DNA of 64,000 bases from Promicromonospora thailandica (lineage in GTDB: Bacteria; Actinomycetota; Actinomycetes; Actinomycetales; Cellulomonadaceae). The translations under genes were made by a program, and so were the position numbers. The stretch lies in NCBI RefSeq assembly GCF_024171955.1, contig NZ_JAMTCS010000007.1:1-64000 (forward strand). Reading direction: 5' to 3'. Numbering within the stretch: the stretch's first letter is position 1; each line of letters opens with the position of its first letter. This document shows, one piece after another, positions 49,569 through 60,162 of the stretch. The notes under the pieces are model-generated. The model did no database searches and was not told the origin of the DNA. It saw only the letters and a list, made by a program, of their open reading frames with translations.

Positions 49569-50731
49569 CGTGCGCCTCCCTGGGCCGTCTCCGCGATCGC
49601 GTACTGCTCGGCCGGCGGGTCGCCGGCCTCGTATGCCTCGTACCAGGCCCGCTCCGAGGCGACGATGCCGTGCGGAGTGGCGTAGACGTCGTCGAACGTC
49701 GAGACGGGTGCTCCGCCGTCGAGGGCGCGGACGCCGGAACGGAGCCCCACGCCGAGCTCGTCGGCGGACGCCTGGACCTGGGCCACGAACTCGTCGTCGA
49801 GCTCGCCCTCGGCCCGCAGGAGCGCGGCGAGGCGGTCGATCGGGTCGCGACGCCGCCACACCTCCTCCTGGTCGGTGGTGCGGTACCGCGTCGGGTCGTC
49901 CGACGTCGTGTGGGCGCCCATGCGGTACGTGAACGCCTCGATGAAGCTGGGGCCCTGGCCCAGGCGGGCCCGCTCGAGGGCCTCCTGCGTCGCCGCGTAG
50001 ACGGCGAGCACGTCGTTGCCGTCGACCCGCAGGCTCGGCATGCCGAACGCCTCGCCGCGCCGGTAGAGCGGGGTGCGGGTCTGGCGGCTGGTCGGCTCGG
50101 AGATGGCCCACTGGTTGTTCTGCAGGAAGAACACGACGGGCGCCTGGTTCACCGTGGCGTACACCATGGCCTCGTTGACGTCGCCCTGCGAGGTGGCGCC
50201 GTCGCCGAAGTAGGTGATCACGGCCGTGCCGTCGTGCTTGTCGAGCGGGGTGCCGTCGCGCTGGACGCCCATGGCGTAGCCGGTGGCGTGCAGCGCGTGC
50301 GCACCGATGACCACCGTGTAGACGTGCGCGTTGTGCTCGTTCGGGTCCCAGCCACCGTGGTCGGACCCGCGGAAGAACCGCAGCCGGTCGACGGTGTCCA
50401 CGCCACGGACCTGCAGCACGCCGTGCTCCCGGTAGGACGGGAACACGAAGTCCTGCGGCCGCAGTGCGTAGGCGCTGCCGACCTGCGCGGCCTCCTGGCC
50501 ACGAGAGGGTGCGTACAGGGCGAGCTCGCCCTGCCGCTGGAGCGACGTCGCCTCTTCGTCGAATCGGCGGGTCAGGACCATGTCGCGGTACATGCCACGG
50601 AGGTTCTCCGGGGTCAGGTCCGCTGCGCGGTCGCGGTACCCCTTGGTGCCGCGCGTGGTGACGCGGCGACCTTCGGGGTCGAGTAGCTGCAACGTCGGGA
50701 TCGCCTCGTTGGAGCCGTTGGTCGTAGTCAC
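49565..50731 (-). CDS. bkdA: 2-oxoacid dehydrogenase E1 alpha subunit, 388 aa
   Basis: TPP-binding motif GDGATSQGDVNEAM...NNQWAIS (about 180-210) and the RRFDEEATSLQRQGELALYAPSRGQEA start region identify the alpha subunit. Start GTG 50731 has AAGGAGGAAGT directly upstream. First gene of the E1a-E1b-E2 operon. Three overlapping palindromes about 115 bp upstream suggest repression by a dimeric regulator. Pyruvate is an alternative substrate. Confidence 0.93.
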   Translation of the reverse strand: MTTTNGSNEAIPTLQLLDPEGRRVTTRGTKGYRDRAADLTPENLRGMYRDMVLTRRFDEEATSLQRQGELALYAPSRGQEAAQVGSAYALRPQDFVFPSYREHGVLQVRGVDTVDRLRFFRGSDHGGWDPNEHNAHVYTVVIGAHALHATGYAMGVQRDGTPLDKHDGTAVITYFGDGATSQGDVNEAMVYATVNQAPVVFFLQNNQWAISEPTSRQTRTPLYRRGEAFGMPSLRVDGNDVLAVYAATQEALERARLGQGPSFIEAFTYRMGAHTTSDDPTRYRTTDQEEVWRRRDPIDRLAALLRAEGELDDEFVAQVQASADELGVGLRSGVRALDGGAPVSTFDDVYATPHGIVASERAWYEAYEAGDPPAEQYAIAETAQGGAR

Positions 50732-50844
50732 ACTTCCTCCTTCGACTGCGGACGCGAGCGCCCGCAGTTGCGGAGACGCCCGGCCCGTTCCGGGGACCTT
50801 TCCATCCTGGCACGGGTCCAGCCGGAAATATGGCCGATCCGCAA

Positions 50845-50890
50845 CCTACGCTCTCGTAGCCTACGCAAGCGTAGGCTACGGCTCCGTAGG
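50845..50890. promoter_or_regulatory. Three overlapping CTACG-N4-CGTAG palindromes (operator array of the dehydrogenase operon)
   Basis: CCTACG-CTCT-CGTAGC (50845-50860), CCTACG-CAAG-CGTAGG (50860-50875) and GCTACG-GCTC-CGTAGG (50875-50890) repeat with an exact 15-bp period, sharing one base at each joint. The central copy is part of a 26-bp perfect palindrome with 2-nt centre. They lie 114 bp upstream of E1-alpha. The rest of 50732-50999 shows no gene. Confidence 0.85.
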
Positions 50891-50999
50891 TCGGTCTGCC
50901 GCGATGTCGCCCAATCTCTCGGGGAGGCGTTTGTGGACTTCCGCCAACTGCCGCGACGCAGTCTCGGTGCGGCGCCCGACAGGGCTCCTGCGTCTCGCC

Positions 51000-51023
51000 G
51001 CCCGCCCGGCGATACCCGGGCGG
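51000..51023 (-). terminator. Terminator of the MFS gene
   Basis: CCCGCCCGG (51000-51008) pairs with CCGGGCGGG (51015-51023) around CGATAC, 8 nt past the MFS stop codon. Confidence 0.65.
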
Positions 51024-51030
51024 GGGCAGG

Positions 51031-52506
51031 TCACGGTCGCTTCGTGGCGTGCACGGCCAGCACCGCGAAGACGACGGCGCACCCCGCCTGCACGGCCAGC
51101 GCCACCACCAGGCCGACGGCGAGACCGGCGTCGGACCCCGTGGCCTCCGCCGAGGCCGTGCCGTCCGCCGCGCTCGCCACCGCGTGGAAGAGCCCGCCGA
51201 GGAGCGCCACGCCCAGGCCCAGACCGAGCTGCTGCAGCGTGGTGAACAGTCCGCCCGCGGTGCCCGCGGCCCACGTCGGCGTGCGCGAGAGCACCGTCTG
51301 CAGCACGGGCCCGTACATCATCGCCTGGGCCGCGCCGAGCACGACCAGGAGCGGCTGCAGCGCCACGGGTGCGGACCCGCCGTCGTCGAGCCCCACGACC
51401 AGGGCGATCCCGAGCAGCGTGCCGGCCTGCCCCAGGGCGGCGTACGCCATGACCCGCGGCCCGACCCGGCGCAGGATCCGGGGCAGCAGCAGCGCCGTGA
51501 CGAGGAAACCGAACCCGAACCCGAGCAGGTGCACCGCGGCGTCCCAGACGTCGGCACCCCACACGGTCTGCGAGTACTCCGAGATCTCGTAGAGGAAGGC
51601 GCCGTAGGTGACGAAGAAGAGCATCGTCATCAGCAGGCCGAGCCGGACGGCCGGGACGCGCAGCACGCTCGGCGGCACGACGGGCAGCAGCCCGCGGCGC
51701 TCGGCCCGCAGCTGGGCCACCACGAACACGGTGAGGAACACGGCCGAGACGGCCAGGAGCACCAGCGACCAGACCGGCCAGCCCGCGCCCGGGCCGGTCG
51801 TCAGCGGCACGACGAGCGCCACCAGGCCGCCGCCCAGCAGCACCGCTCCCGGCAGGTCGAGCGCGAGCGGGGCCTCCGACCGGGACTCGGGAACCTTGCG
51901 CAGCCCGGCCACCGCGCCGACCGCGATCGCGGCGGTGACGAGCTGGACGGCACGCCAGCCGAGGTGCCCGGGCAGCAGGACGGCGACCGCGCCCGCCACG
52001 ACCTGGCCGCCGATGGTGGCGACGGCCCCGGCCGCGGTGAACAGGATGATCCCCCTGGTGCGCAGGTTCTCCGGCGCCGTGACCTGGATGGTGGAGAGCA
52101 CCTGCGGCGTGAACAGCCCTGCCGCCAGGCCGAGTGCCGCACGCAGCACGACGAGGTCGGTCAGGCCCTGGGCCAGGGCGGTGAGCACCGCGAGCACGGC
52201 GAAGGACGTGAGCCCCGTCGCGAGGAGCCGGCGCCGGCCGTACCGGTCGCCGAGCCGGCCGGAGACGACCAGGCCGGCCGCGAACGTCGTCGTGTAGGCG
52301 GACAGCACGAGCCCGCCGGACGCCGTGCTCGTGCCCAGGTCCGCGGCGATGGCCGGGACCAGGAGGTTCACGGCTCCGAACGTGAAGTTGACCGGGAGGA
52401 AGCCGAGCAGCAGCACGGCCAGGCCCGCCGTGGTCAGCGCACGCGCCGGGACGCGCACGTCCTGGGCCGGCGCCGCCGCGGCGGTCAGCGAGGGGGATGT
52501 CGTCAT
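51031..52506 (-). CDS. DHA2-type MFS drug exporter, 491 aa
   Basis: 14 hydrophobic segments, motif A SGRLGDRYGRRRLLATGL after helix 2 and a motif C-like GAVATIGGQVVAG region fit the 14-TMS drug:H+ antiporter family. Start ATG 52506. Divergent from an XRE-type regulator, the common pairing for such pumps. Substrate unknown. Confidence 0.92.
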   Translation of the reverse strand: MTTSPSLTAAAAPAQDVRVPARALTTAGLAVLLLGFLPVNFTFGAVNLLVPAIAADLGTSTASGGLVLSAYTTTFAAGLVVSGRLGDRYGRRRLLATGLTSFAVLAVLTALAQGLTDLVVLRAALGLAAGLFTPQVLSTIQVTAPENLRTRGIILFTAAGAVATIGGQVVAGAVAVLLPGHLGWRAVQLVTAAIAVGAVAGLRKVPESRSEAPLALDLPGAVLLGGGLVALVVPLTTGPGAGWPVWSLVLLAVSAVFLTVFVVAQLRAERRGLLPVVPPSVLRVPAVRLGLLMTMLFFVTYGAFLYEISEYSQTVWGADVWDAAVHLLGFGFGFLVTALLLPRILRRVGPRVMAYAALGQAGTLLGIALVVGLDDGGSAPVALQPLLVVLGAAQAMMYGPVLQTVLSRTPTWAAGTAGGLFTTLQQLGLGLGVALLGGLFHAVASAADGTASAEATGSDAGLAVGLVVALAVQAGCAVVFAVLAVHATKRP

Positions 52507-52567
52507 GGTTCCACGGTGGCCCGCCCCGCATCCCGGTACCAGATGCGTGTTCATACCGGTACTGCCA

Positions 52568-52586
52568 CCACCTGGTTAACCGGTGG
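52568..52586. promoter_or_regulatory. Palindrome between MFS and regulator genes
   Basis: CCACCTGGTTAACCGGTGG is a 19-nt palindrome with one mismatched pair, 21 bp before the regulator start. It is a candidate operator for the divergent pair. Confidence 0.5.
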
Positions 52587-52607
52587 CCCGGGGGTGACAC
52601 TGGTTCG

Positions 52608-53504
52608 GTGACCACGACCGCGCCCGACCCGAAGGCGCTCGGCGCCTTCCTCCGCGAGCGCCGGGGCCGGGTCGATCCTGCCGACGTCGGGCTGCCGGAG
52701 GTCGGCCGGAGGCGTACCCCGGGGCTCCGTCGCGAGGAGGTGGCGCAGCTCGCCGGGGTCGGCGTCACCTGGTACACGTGGCTCGAGCAGGGGCGTGCGG
52801 CCAACCCGTCCGACCAGGTGCTCGGCGCGGTCGCGCGCGCTCTGCGGCTGTGCCACGAGGAGCGGCGGTACCTGATGATCCTCGCGGGCCGCGCTGCCGA
52901 CACGGGGTCGGGCGCACCCGACCCGCTCATGCGGGTGCTGCCGGAGCACGTGATGCTCCTGGAGCGGATGCTCCCGTACCCCGCGGCGATCCAGACCGCC
53001 GCGTACGACCTCGTCGCGACCAACCGCAGCTACCGCTATCTCTTCGGTGACCTCGACGCCGTCGACCCGGCCGACCGGAACTGTGCGTGGCTCCTGTTCA
53101 CCGACGACACGTGGCGCGCCGGCCTCGTGGAGCCCGAGGTGGTGCTGCGCGACCTCGCCGGGCGGCTCCGCGCCCGGGAGGCCGAGTTCCGCGGCAACCC
53201 GCGGTGGGGCGGGCTGCTCGACAGCCTGCGGGAGCAGTCGCCCGAGTTCGTGCGCTACTGGGCCGAGCACGAGGTGCGGGGCGACCGTCCGGGACAGCTG
53301 CGCCGCTACCGCTCGCCCCGGGTGGGGCGGGTCGACGTCATCCTCCAGAGCCTCTGGCTCGACCGGGGTCGCGGCGAGCGCATCGTCGTGCTGCTGCCCG
53401 CCGACGCCGCGTCGGCCCGTCGCCTGGAGCAGCTCGACTCCCTCGTCGGCGCGGCACCGGCCTGGACCGCGCGCGACGGGGTGGTGGAGGCCCTCACCGG
53501 CTGA
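52608..53504 (+). CDS. XRE-HTH regulator with MmyB-like ligand domain, 298 aa
   Basis: HTH_31-type N-terminus (LGAFLRERRGRV...RRRTPGLRREEVAQLAGVGVTWYTWLEQGR, about 10-60) and the MmyB-like PAS-type C-terminal domain (VATNRSYRYLFGDL ... NCAWLLFTDD, LQSLWLD). Start GTG 52608. This family generally controls adjacent SDR or MFS genes, here the DHA2 pump. Confidence 0.92.
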   Translation: MTTTAPDPKALGAFLRERRGRVDPADVGLPEVGRRRTPGLRREEVAQLAGVGVTWYTWLEQGRAANPSDQVLGAVARALRLCHEERRYLMILAGRAADTGSGAPDPLMRVLPEHVMLLERMLPYPAAIQTAAYDLVATNRSYRYLFGDLDAVDPADRNCAWLLFTDDTWRAGLVEPEVVLRDLAGRLRAREAEFRGNPRWGGLLDSLREQSPEFVRYWAEHEVRGDRPGQLRRYRSPRVGRVDVILQSLWLDRGRGERIVVLLPADAASARRLEQLDSLVGAAPAWTARDGVVEALTG

Positions 53505-53537
53505 CGGCGTCGCCGCGGCCCGTGGTGCGGGCCTCCC

Positions 53538-54626
53538 TCAGAGCCAGGTGGACGCGATCGACAGGAACGCGTCGTTGGCCTCGGGCTCGCCGATCGTGAC
53601 GCGGAGGCCATCGCCCGCGAACGGGCGCACGAGCACGCCGGACTCGCGGGCCTGGCCCGCGCGTTCGACGGTCCGCTCACCCAGCCCGAACCAGACGAAG
53701 TTCGCCTGCGTCTCGGGCAGGTCCCACCCCTGGTCGCGCAGGGCGTCCGTGACCCGGGTGCGCTCCGCGACGAGGGCGTCGACGCGCTGCATCAGCTCAC
53801 CCTGCGCCTCGGGCGCGAGCGACGCGAGCGCCGCGACCTGGGCCAGGTGCGAGACGCCGAAGGGCGTCGACACCGCCCGGATGCCCGCGGCGAGGCCAGG
53901 CGCGGCGACGGCGTAGCCGACCCGCAGACCCGCCAGGCCGTACGCCTTGGACAGCGTGCGCAGCAGCACGACGTTGGGGTGCCGGCGCAGCAGGTCCACG
54001 CCGTCGGGCACCTGGGGATCACGGACGAACTCGAGGTAGGCCTCGTCGACGACGACGAGCACGTTCCGGGGCACCGCGGCCAGGAACGTCTCCAGCTCGT
54101 CGGAGTGCACCGCGGGGCCCGTCGGGTTGTTGGGCGTGCAGACCAGCACCACCCGCGTGGCGGGCGTGACGGCGGCCGCCATGGCGGGCAGGTCCAGCCG
54201 GCCCGTGCCCTCCTGCACCGGGACCATGACGGCCCGACCGCCCGCGACGGCCACCGCGATGGGGTACGCCTCGAACGACCGCCAGGGGAACACGACCTCG
54301 TCGCCGTGCTCGACGACCGCCTGCAGCACGTGGGCGAGCACCGCGACCGAGCCGTTGCCGACCACGACGTTCTCCGGTGCCACGCCCGTGTGTGCCGCGA
54401 GCGCCTCGACGAGCTCGCCGGCGTACATGTCCGGGTACCGGTTCACCTCCGTCGCGCCGCGGGCGATCGCGTCCAGCACGGAGGGCAGCGGCGGGTACGG
54501 GTTCTCGTTCGACGAGAGCTTCCAGGCCCGGGACCCGGCGGCGACGCGGGCACCGGGCACGTAGGCGGGCAGGGCCGACACGGCGGCGCGGAGCGGTACG
54601 GATGCTTCTTCCACGGAGGTCAGCAT
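53538..54626 (-). CDS. hisC: Histidinol-phosphate/aromatic aminotransferase, 362 aa
   Basis: Fold-type I PLP aminotransferase: KLSSNENPYPP near the N-terminus, CTPNNPTGP (about 163-171), VVVDEAY and the PLP lysine K227 in TLSKAYGLAGLRVGY. The HisC subfamily includes Pat-type aromatic aminotransferases (phenylalanine transaminase); the isolated position away from his genes favours the Pat role, but sequence alone does not settle it. Confidence 0.88.
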   Translation of the reverse strand: MLTSVEEASVPLRAAVSALPAYVPGARVAAGSRAWKLSSNENPYPPLPSVLDAIARGATEVNRYPDMYAGELVEALAAHTGVAPENVVVGNGSVAVLAHVLQAVVEHGDEVVFPWRSFEAYPIAVAVAGGRAVMVPVQEGTGRLDLPAMAAAVTPATRVVLVCTPNNPTGPAVHSDELETFLAAVPRNVLVVVDEAYLEFVRDPQVPDGVDLLRRHPNVVLLRTLSKAYGLAGLRVGYAVAAPGLAAGIRAVSTPFGVSHLAQVAALASLAPEAQGELMQRVDALVAERTRVTDALRDQGWDLPETQANFVWFGLGERTVERAGQARESGVLVRPFAGDGLRVTIGEPEANDAFLSIASTWL

Positions 54627-54640
54627 GCCACGATGGCCGG

Positions 54641-55048
54641 ATGAAGCTCGTGGCGCGCATTCTCATCACCGCACTCGCGATCGGGCTGTCCGCCCTGATC
54701 CTCGGCTCGCACATGGACGTGGTGAGCGACGGCACCACGCTCGGCACGATCCTCGCCCTCGTGGTGGTGGCCGTGGTCTACGGCCTGGTCCACATGATCG
54801 TGAAGCCGATCGTCCAGCTCATCTCGCTGCCCCTCTACATCCTGACGCTCGGCCTGGTGTCGCTGCTGGTGAACACGCTCATGCTGTGGATCACGACGCT
54901 CATCACCAACCAGTCGTGGTTCTCGGACCAGCCCAACTGGGGGCTGGAGGTCAACGGCGGGTTCTGGTGGTACGTGCTGGCCGCGCTCGTGATCTCGGTG
55001 GTGCAGACGATCCTGCTGGCCGTGCTGCCCAACCGGGTCACGGACTGA
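54641..55048 (+). CDS. Phage holin family 4-like membrane protein, 135 aa
   Basis: Four transmembrane helices (for example ILITALAIGLSALILGS, LVHMIVKPIVQLISLPLYIL) with the conserved VKPIxxLxSLPLxxLTLGL motif of the Phage_holin_4_2/YvlD family. Despite the name these are housekeeping membrane proteins of unknown role, not prophage genes. Divergent from hisC with a 14-bp gap; no Shine-Dalgarno. Confidence 0.88.
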   Translation: MKLVARILITALAIGLSALILGSHMDVVSDGTTLGTILALVVVAVVYGLVHMIVKPIVQLISLPLYILTLGLVSLLVNTLMLWITTLITNQSWFSDQPNWGLEVNGGFWWYVLAALVISVVQTILLAVLPNRVTD

Positions 55049-55069
55049 GCCGGCCGCGTCGAGCGGCGG

Positions 55070-56634
<1,565 letters not shown>

Positions 56635-56638
<4 letters not shown>

Positions 56639-56883
56639 CACGGCCGGCCGGCCGCTGTCGCCGCCTGGACGGCGGCCGCCCGCCGCGTGGCGTCGTCCAG
56701 GAGCAGCCGGTCCCCGACGAGCCCGTGGAGCACCTCGTCGATCCCGCCGCGGAAGAGGTCCGCGGCGCGGGCCGCCCACTCCACCTCGCGGGCGGCCCGC
56801 AGACCGTCGATGGCCAGCTCGGTCATCCGGCCTGCCTCCGCCAGCGCCGAGACCGTGTCGTGGCCCGGTGCGCCCTCGCTCAC
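56635..56883 (-). CDS. Small helical protein coupled to the hydrolase, 82 aa
   Basis: Start GTG 56883, at the edge of an 18-bp tandem repeat. The product is helical and alanine/leucine-rich (MTELAIDGLRAAREVEWAARAADLFRGGIDEVLHGL), of the size of WXG100-like helical-hairpin proteins, though a clear WXG is lacking. Its stop overlaps the hydrolase start (GTGA), so the two products likely interact, for example as a secretion partner or chaperone. Confidence 0.65.
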
Positions 56884-56884
56884 C

Positions 56885-56952
56885 GTGTCGTTCCACCCGG
56901 TCGTGTCGTTCCACCCGGTCGTGTCGTTCCGTCCGGTCGTGTCGTTCCGTCC
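56885..56952. repeat. 18-bp tandem repeat, 3.8 copies, upstream of the 82-aa gene
   Basis: GTGTCGTTCCACCCGGTC is repeated at 56885, 56903, 56921 (CAC to CGT change) and partly at 56939. It ends 1 bp from the start codon of the 82-aa gene. Each unit presents a GGGTGG-like purine stretch on the coding strand. The 18-bp period could be a protein-binding array or a duplicated translation-start region. Confidence 0.85.
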
Positions 56953-57138
56953 ACCGGCATCCCCCTGACGTCGTCTGCCGTCCCGTCCTCGTCCCGCACG
57001 ACAGTAGGCGCCGGGCCGGACGGTGGCCTCCGTCTCCGAGGGAGCCTGTGCACAAGGGGTGGACGAGGCGGGATGTGGTCGAGCCACGTGCCGCGGCACG
57101 GCGTCGGGAGGGACCGTCGGGCCGCGCGCCGAAGTCCC

Positions 57139-57744
57139 TCAGACCCTGGGCCCGAGCACGAGCCGCAGGGCGTGGCGGGCGTGAGCCCGCGCCTCGTCCC
57201 GCGTCGGTGCGGGCGTGAGCCCGAGCAGGCGCCGTCGGTGCGCCTCGCCGAGCAGCAGCGTGTAGAGCGGCTCTGCCGATCCGTGGTCGGGGCCGAGGCT
57301 TGCGGCGAGCACCTCGATCGAGCGGGCCGGTCCGCGTTCGTAGAACGTCGCCGCGAGCCGCGGCAGCTGGCGAGACTCGGCGACGACCAGGCGGTGGAGC
57401 GTGACGGCGTCGTCCCCGTGCAGGATGTGCACCATCCGCGTGGCGAGCTCCTCCAGGTCCGCGCCGTCGTGGACCACCGGCCGCTCGTGGACGTGCAGTC
57501 GCTCCACGGCGGCGAAGAAGAGGCCGGTCTTGTCGGTGAAGTGCCGGTAGACGGTGCGCTTGGTCGCCCCCACCGCCAGCGCCACCGCCTCGATCGTCGT
57601 GCCGGTGAACCCGCGCTCGGCGAACAGGCGCACAGCGGCCGCCAGGATCTCCTCCCGCCGGGCATCGACGTCCTCGCGGCGCGGGCGACCCGGACCACGC
57701 CGCCGTCCGCCTGTGGCGTCGGTCTCTCTGCTCTCGTGCTCCAC
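57139..57744 (-). CDS. TetR-family regulator, 201 aa
   Basis: HTH GFTGTTIEAVALAVGATKRTVYRHFTDKTGLF and a helical C-terminal domain with a TetR_C-like YTLLLGEAHRRRLLGL. Start GTG 57744: TATCAT lies seven bases upstream on the minus strand, implying a leaderless mRNA; ATG 57771 would add nine residues. Divergent from DUF952. Confidence 0.88.
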   Translation of the reverse strand: MEHESRETDATGGRRRGPGRPRREDVDARREEILAAAVRLFAERGFTGTTIEAVALAVGATKRTVYRHFTDKTGLFFAAVERLHVHERPVVHDGADLEELATRMVHILHGDDAVTLHRLVVAESRQLPRLAATFYERGPARSIEVLAASLGPDHGSAEPLYTLLLGEAHRRRLLGLTPAPTRDEARAHARHALRLVLGPRV

Positions 57745-57788
57745 ACTCGTAATGATACGTTGTCGTTTCATTGATCGGAGGAGGACCG

Positions 57789-58205
57789 ATGGCCGGGGAA
57801 CGACTGCTGCACGTGGCCTTCAGCGACGACTGGGAGGCCTGCGAGCGCTTCGGGGAGTACGACGTCGCGACGCGCAGCACGCTGTTCGATGACACCGGGT
57901 ACCTCCATGCCACCACCGCGGAGGGTCTGCCGGCGGTGCTGCGCGAGGTCTACGGCGACGCGTCCGAACCCCTCGTGCTCGCCGTGATCGACGAGGCCGC
58001 CCTCGCCGACCAGGGCATCACGGTGCGCTGGGAGGCCGGCGCGGGACCGGACGGCTCCGCGGCGCCACGCATCGAGGGCACGCTGCAGATGGATGGCGTC
58101 ACGGTGCCCGCGGTGCTCCCGGTGGGGCGGGACGCCGGCGGGTGGGTGGCCCCGGACCTCGACGCGTGGCACGTGCGCCGGACACCGCCGCCCGGCGTCG
58201 GCTAG
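57789..58205 (+). CDS. DUF952 family protein, 138 aa
   Basis: N-terminal LLHVAFSDDWEAC, TGYLHATTAEGLPAVLREVYGD and C-terminal LDAWHVRR fit the DUF952 family. Start ATG 57789 with AGGAGGAC five bases upstream. Function unknown; some relatives are glutathione S-transferase-like or ADP-ribosyl-related, which I cannot confirm. Confidence 0.82.
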   Translation: MAGERLLHVAFSDDWEACERFGEYDVATRSTLFDDTGYLHATTAEGLPAVLREVYGDASEPLVLAVIDEAALADQGITVRWEAGAGPDGSAAPRIEGTLQMDGVTVPAVLPVGRDAGGWVAPDLDAWHVRRTPPPGVG

Positions 58206-58227
58206 GTCGCATGGGAGAATGGGCGCC

Positions 58228-59703
58228 GTGAACGACACCTCGCCGCAGACCGCCCAGCCCGCCCGCGTCACCCTCGCGGAGGTGAGCCCGGCCATCGCGC
58301 TCGGCCCGCTGGACGGCCGGTACCGCAAGGCTGTCGCCCCGCTCGTGGACCACCTGAGCGAGGCCGCGCTGAACCGCGAGCGCCTCCACGTCGAGGTGGA
58401 GTGGCTGATCACGCTGTGCAACGGCACTCCCGGCTCCGCGGCGCCGGTGGTGCCCGGGGCGCCCACGCTGACGTCGCAGGAGATCGACTACCTGCGCGCG
58501 ATCCCGGCGACGTTCGGCGCGGACGAGATCGCCGAGCTGGCCGAGATCGAGCGCGAGACGGTGCACGACGTCAAGGCGGTCGAGTACTTCATCAAGCGCC
58601 GGATCGCCGCGGCGCCCGAGGTGCTCGGCGAGACCAGCCTGCCGGCAGCGAGCGAGCTGGTGCACTTCGCGTGCACCAGCGAGGACATCAACAACCTGTC
58701 GTACGCGCTGATGGTCCGGGGCGCGGTCCGGCAGGTGTGGCTGCCGGCGGCGACCGCCGTCGTCGACCAGCTCGCGGGCATGGCGCGCGAGCACGCCGCC
58801 GCTCCCCTGCTGTCGCGGACGCACGGCCAGCCCGCCACGCCGTCCACCCTGGGCAAGGAGCTGGCCGTCCTGGCGCACCGCCTGCGGCGGCAGCTCCGCC
58901 GCGTCGAGGGCGCCGAGTTCCTGGGCAAGCTGAACGGCGCGACCGGCACCTACGGCGCGCACACCGTCGCCGTGCCCGGGGCCGACTGGCCCGCGGTGTC
59001 CAAGGCGTTCGTCGAGGGTCTCGGCCTGGACTGGAACCCGCTGACCACCCAGATCGAGTCACACGACTGGCAGGCCGAGGTGTACGCCGACGTCGCGCGG
59101 TTCAACCGGATTCTGCACAACCTCGCGACGGACGTGTGGACCTACATCTCGCTGGGGTTCTTCACGCAGATCCCGGTCGCCGGGGCCACCGGCTCGTCCA
59201 CGATGCCGCACAAGGTGAACCCGATCCGGTTCGAGAACGCCGAGGCCAACCTCGAGATCTCGTGCTCCCTGCTGGACACCCTCTCGGCGACGCTGGTGAC
59301 GAGCCGTCTGCAGCGCGACCTCACCGACTCCACGACCCAGCGCAACATCGGGCCTGCGTTCGGGCACAGCCTCCTGGCCATCGACAACGTGTCGCGCGGT
59401 CTGGACCGGCTCGCCGTGAACGAGACGCTGCTGCGTGAGGACCTCGACGCCAACTGGGAGGTGCTGGGCGAGCCCGTCCAGTCCGCGATGCGCGCGGCCT
59501 CGGTCGCGGGCGTGCCCGGCATGGAGAACCCGTACGAGCGTCTCAAGGACCTGACCCGCGGCCAGCGCGTGGACGGTGCGCGCATGCGCGAGTTCGTGGC
59601 CGGGCTCGGTCTGCCCGACGACGTCACGGCGCGCCTGACCGACCTCACCCCGGCCACGTACACGGGCCTGGCGGAGCAGCTGGTCAAGGACTATCTGGAC
59701 TGA
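58228..59703 (+). CDS. purB: Adenylosuccinate lyase, 491 aa
   Basis: Fumarase/aspartase superfamily signature SSTMPHKVNP at 323-332 with the catalytic serine loop. Also ALGPLDGRY near the start, FACTSEDINNLSYALM and SRTHGQPATPSTLGKE (catalytic histidine). Full length. Splits SAICAR to AICAR and adenylosuccinate to AMP. I use GTG 58228 (7 nt after a GAGAAT box, leaderless); ATG 58219 is in frame. Confidence 0.97.
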   Translation: MNDTSPQTAQPARVTLAEVSPAIALGPLDGRYRKAVAPLVDHLSEAALNRERLHVEVEWLITLCNGTPGSAAPVVPGAPTLTSQEIDYLRAIPATFGADEIAELAEIERETVHDVKAVEYFIKRRIAAAPEVLGETSLPAASELVHFACTSEDINNLSYALMVRGAVRQVWLPAATAVVDQLAGMAREHAAAPLLSRTHGQPATPSTLGKELAVLAHRLRRQLRRVEGAEFLGKLNGATGTYGAHTVAVPGADWPAVSKAFVEGLGLDWNPLTTQIESHDWQAEVYADVARFNRILHNLATDVWTYISLGFFTQIPVAGATGSSTMPHKVNPIRFENAEANLEISCSLLDTLSATLVTSRLQRDLTDSTTQRNIGPAFGHSLLAIDNVSRGLDRLAVNETLLREDLDANWEVLGEPVQSAMRAASVAGVPGMENPYERLKDLTRGQRVDGARMREFVAGLGLPDDVTARLTDLTPATYTGLAEQLVKDYLD

Positions 59704-59726
59704 CCCGCTCGCCTAGGGTCGGGGTC

Positions 59727-60098
59727 ATGACCACGCCCGAGACCGCTCCCGTCGACACCTGGCTGGCCGTCACCCGCGAGGACGGCGAGACCGTCGGCTA
59801 TCTCGAACCCCTGACCGCCGACTACTCCGACGTGATCCCGCGCAACCGGCTCGGTCACGCCGTCGGCGCTGCGGGCGACTACCACGCGGCCGAGGAGCTC
59901 GTGCTGGACCGGGGTCTGCGTGAGCTCGCGCAGCACTGGCAGGTCGACGGCGAGGGTCCCGAGCTGGCGATCAGCGAGCTGTCGCCGGACGGGATCGTGC
60001 TGCGTGACGCCCTCCTGTCCAAGGCCCTGGTCCGCTCGGAAGCGGTCCACGTCGCCTGGCCGGACGTCTCACGCCGGCTGCGCCCCGCCGGCGACTGA
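59727..60098 (+). CDS. Conserved hypothetical protein, 123 aa
   Basis: Small acidic protein, with WLAVTREDGETVGYLEPLTADYSDVIPRNRLGHAVG at the start and a C-terminal EAVHVAWPDVSRRLRPAG. TAGGGT seven bases before the ATG gives a leaderless promoter just after purB. Family unknown to me, although it is typical of actinobacterial genomes. Confidence 0.8.
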   Translation: MTTPETAPVDTWLAVTREDGETVGYLEPLTADYSDVIPRNRLGHAVGAAGDYHAAEELVLDRGLRELAQHWQVDGEGPELAISELSPDGIVLRDALLSKALVRSEAVHVAWPDVSRRLRPAGD

Positions 60099-60151
60099 GT
60101 GCGGGATCCCCGCCCTTCCTGACGGTCGTCAGGGGCGAGGATCCCGCACTC
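60097..60151. terminator. Bidirectional terminator overlapping the 59727 gene stop
   Basis: Outer 13-bp stem GAGTGCGGGATCC / GGATCCCGCACTC, with an inner CGCCC...GGGCG and CCTGACG-CGTCAGG step. The first base overlaps the stop codon of the 123-aa gene. The convergent YhgE gene ends 12 bp away. Confidence 0.8.
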
Positions 60152-60162
60152 GGTACGGCCGG

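Noticed and set aside
54641-55048. Prophage holin
   Set aside because: The family name suggests phage, but no lysis, capsid or integrase genes are near; these proteins are chromosomal membrane proteins.
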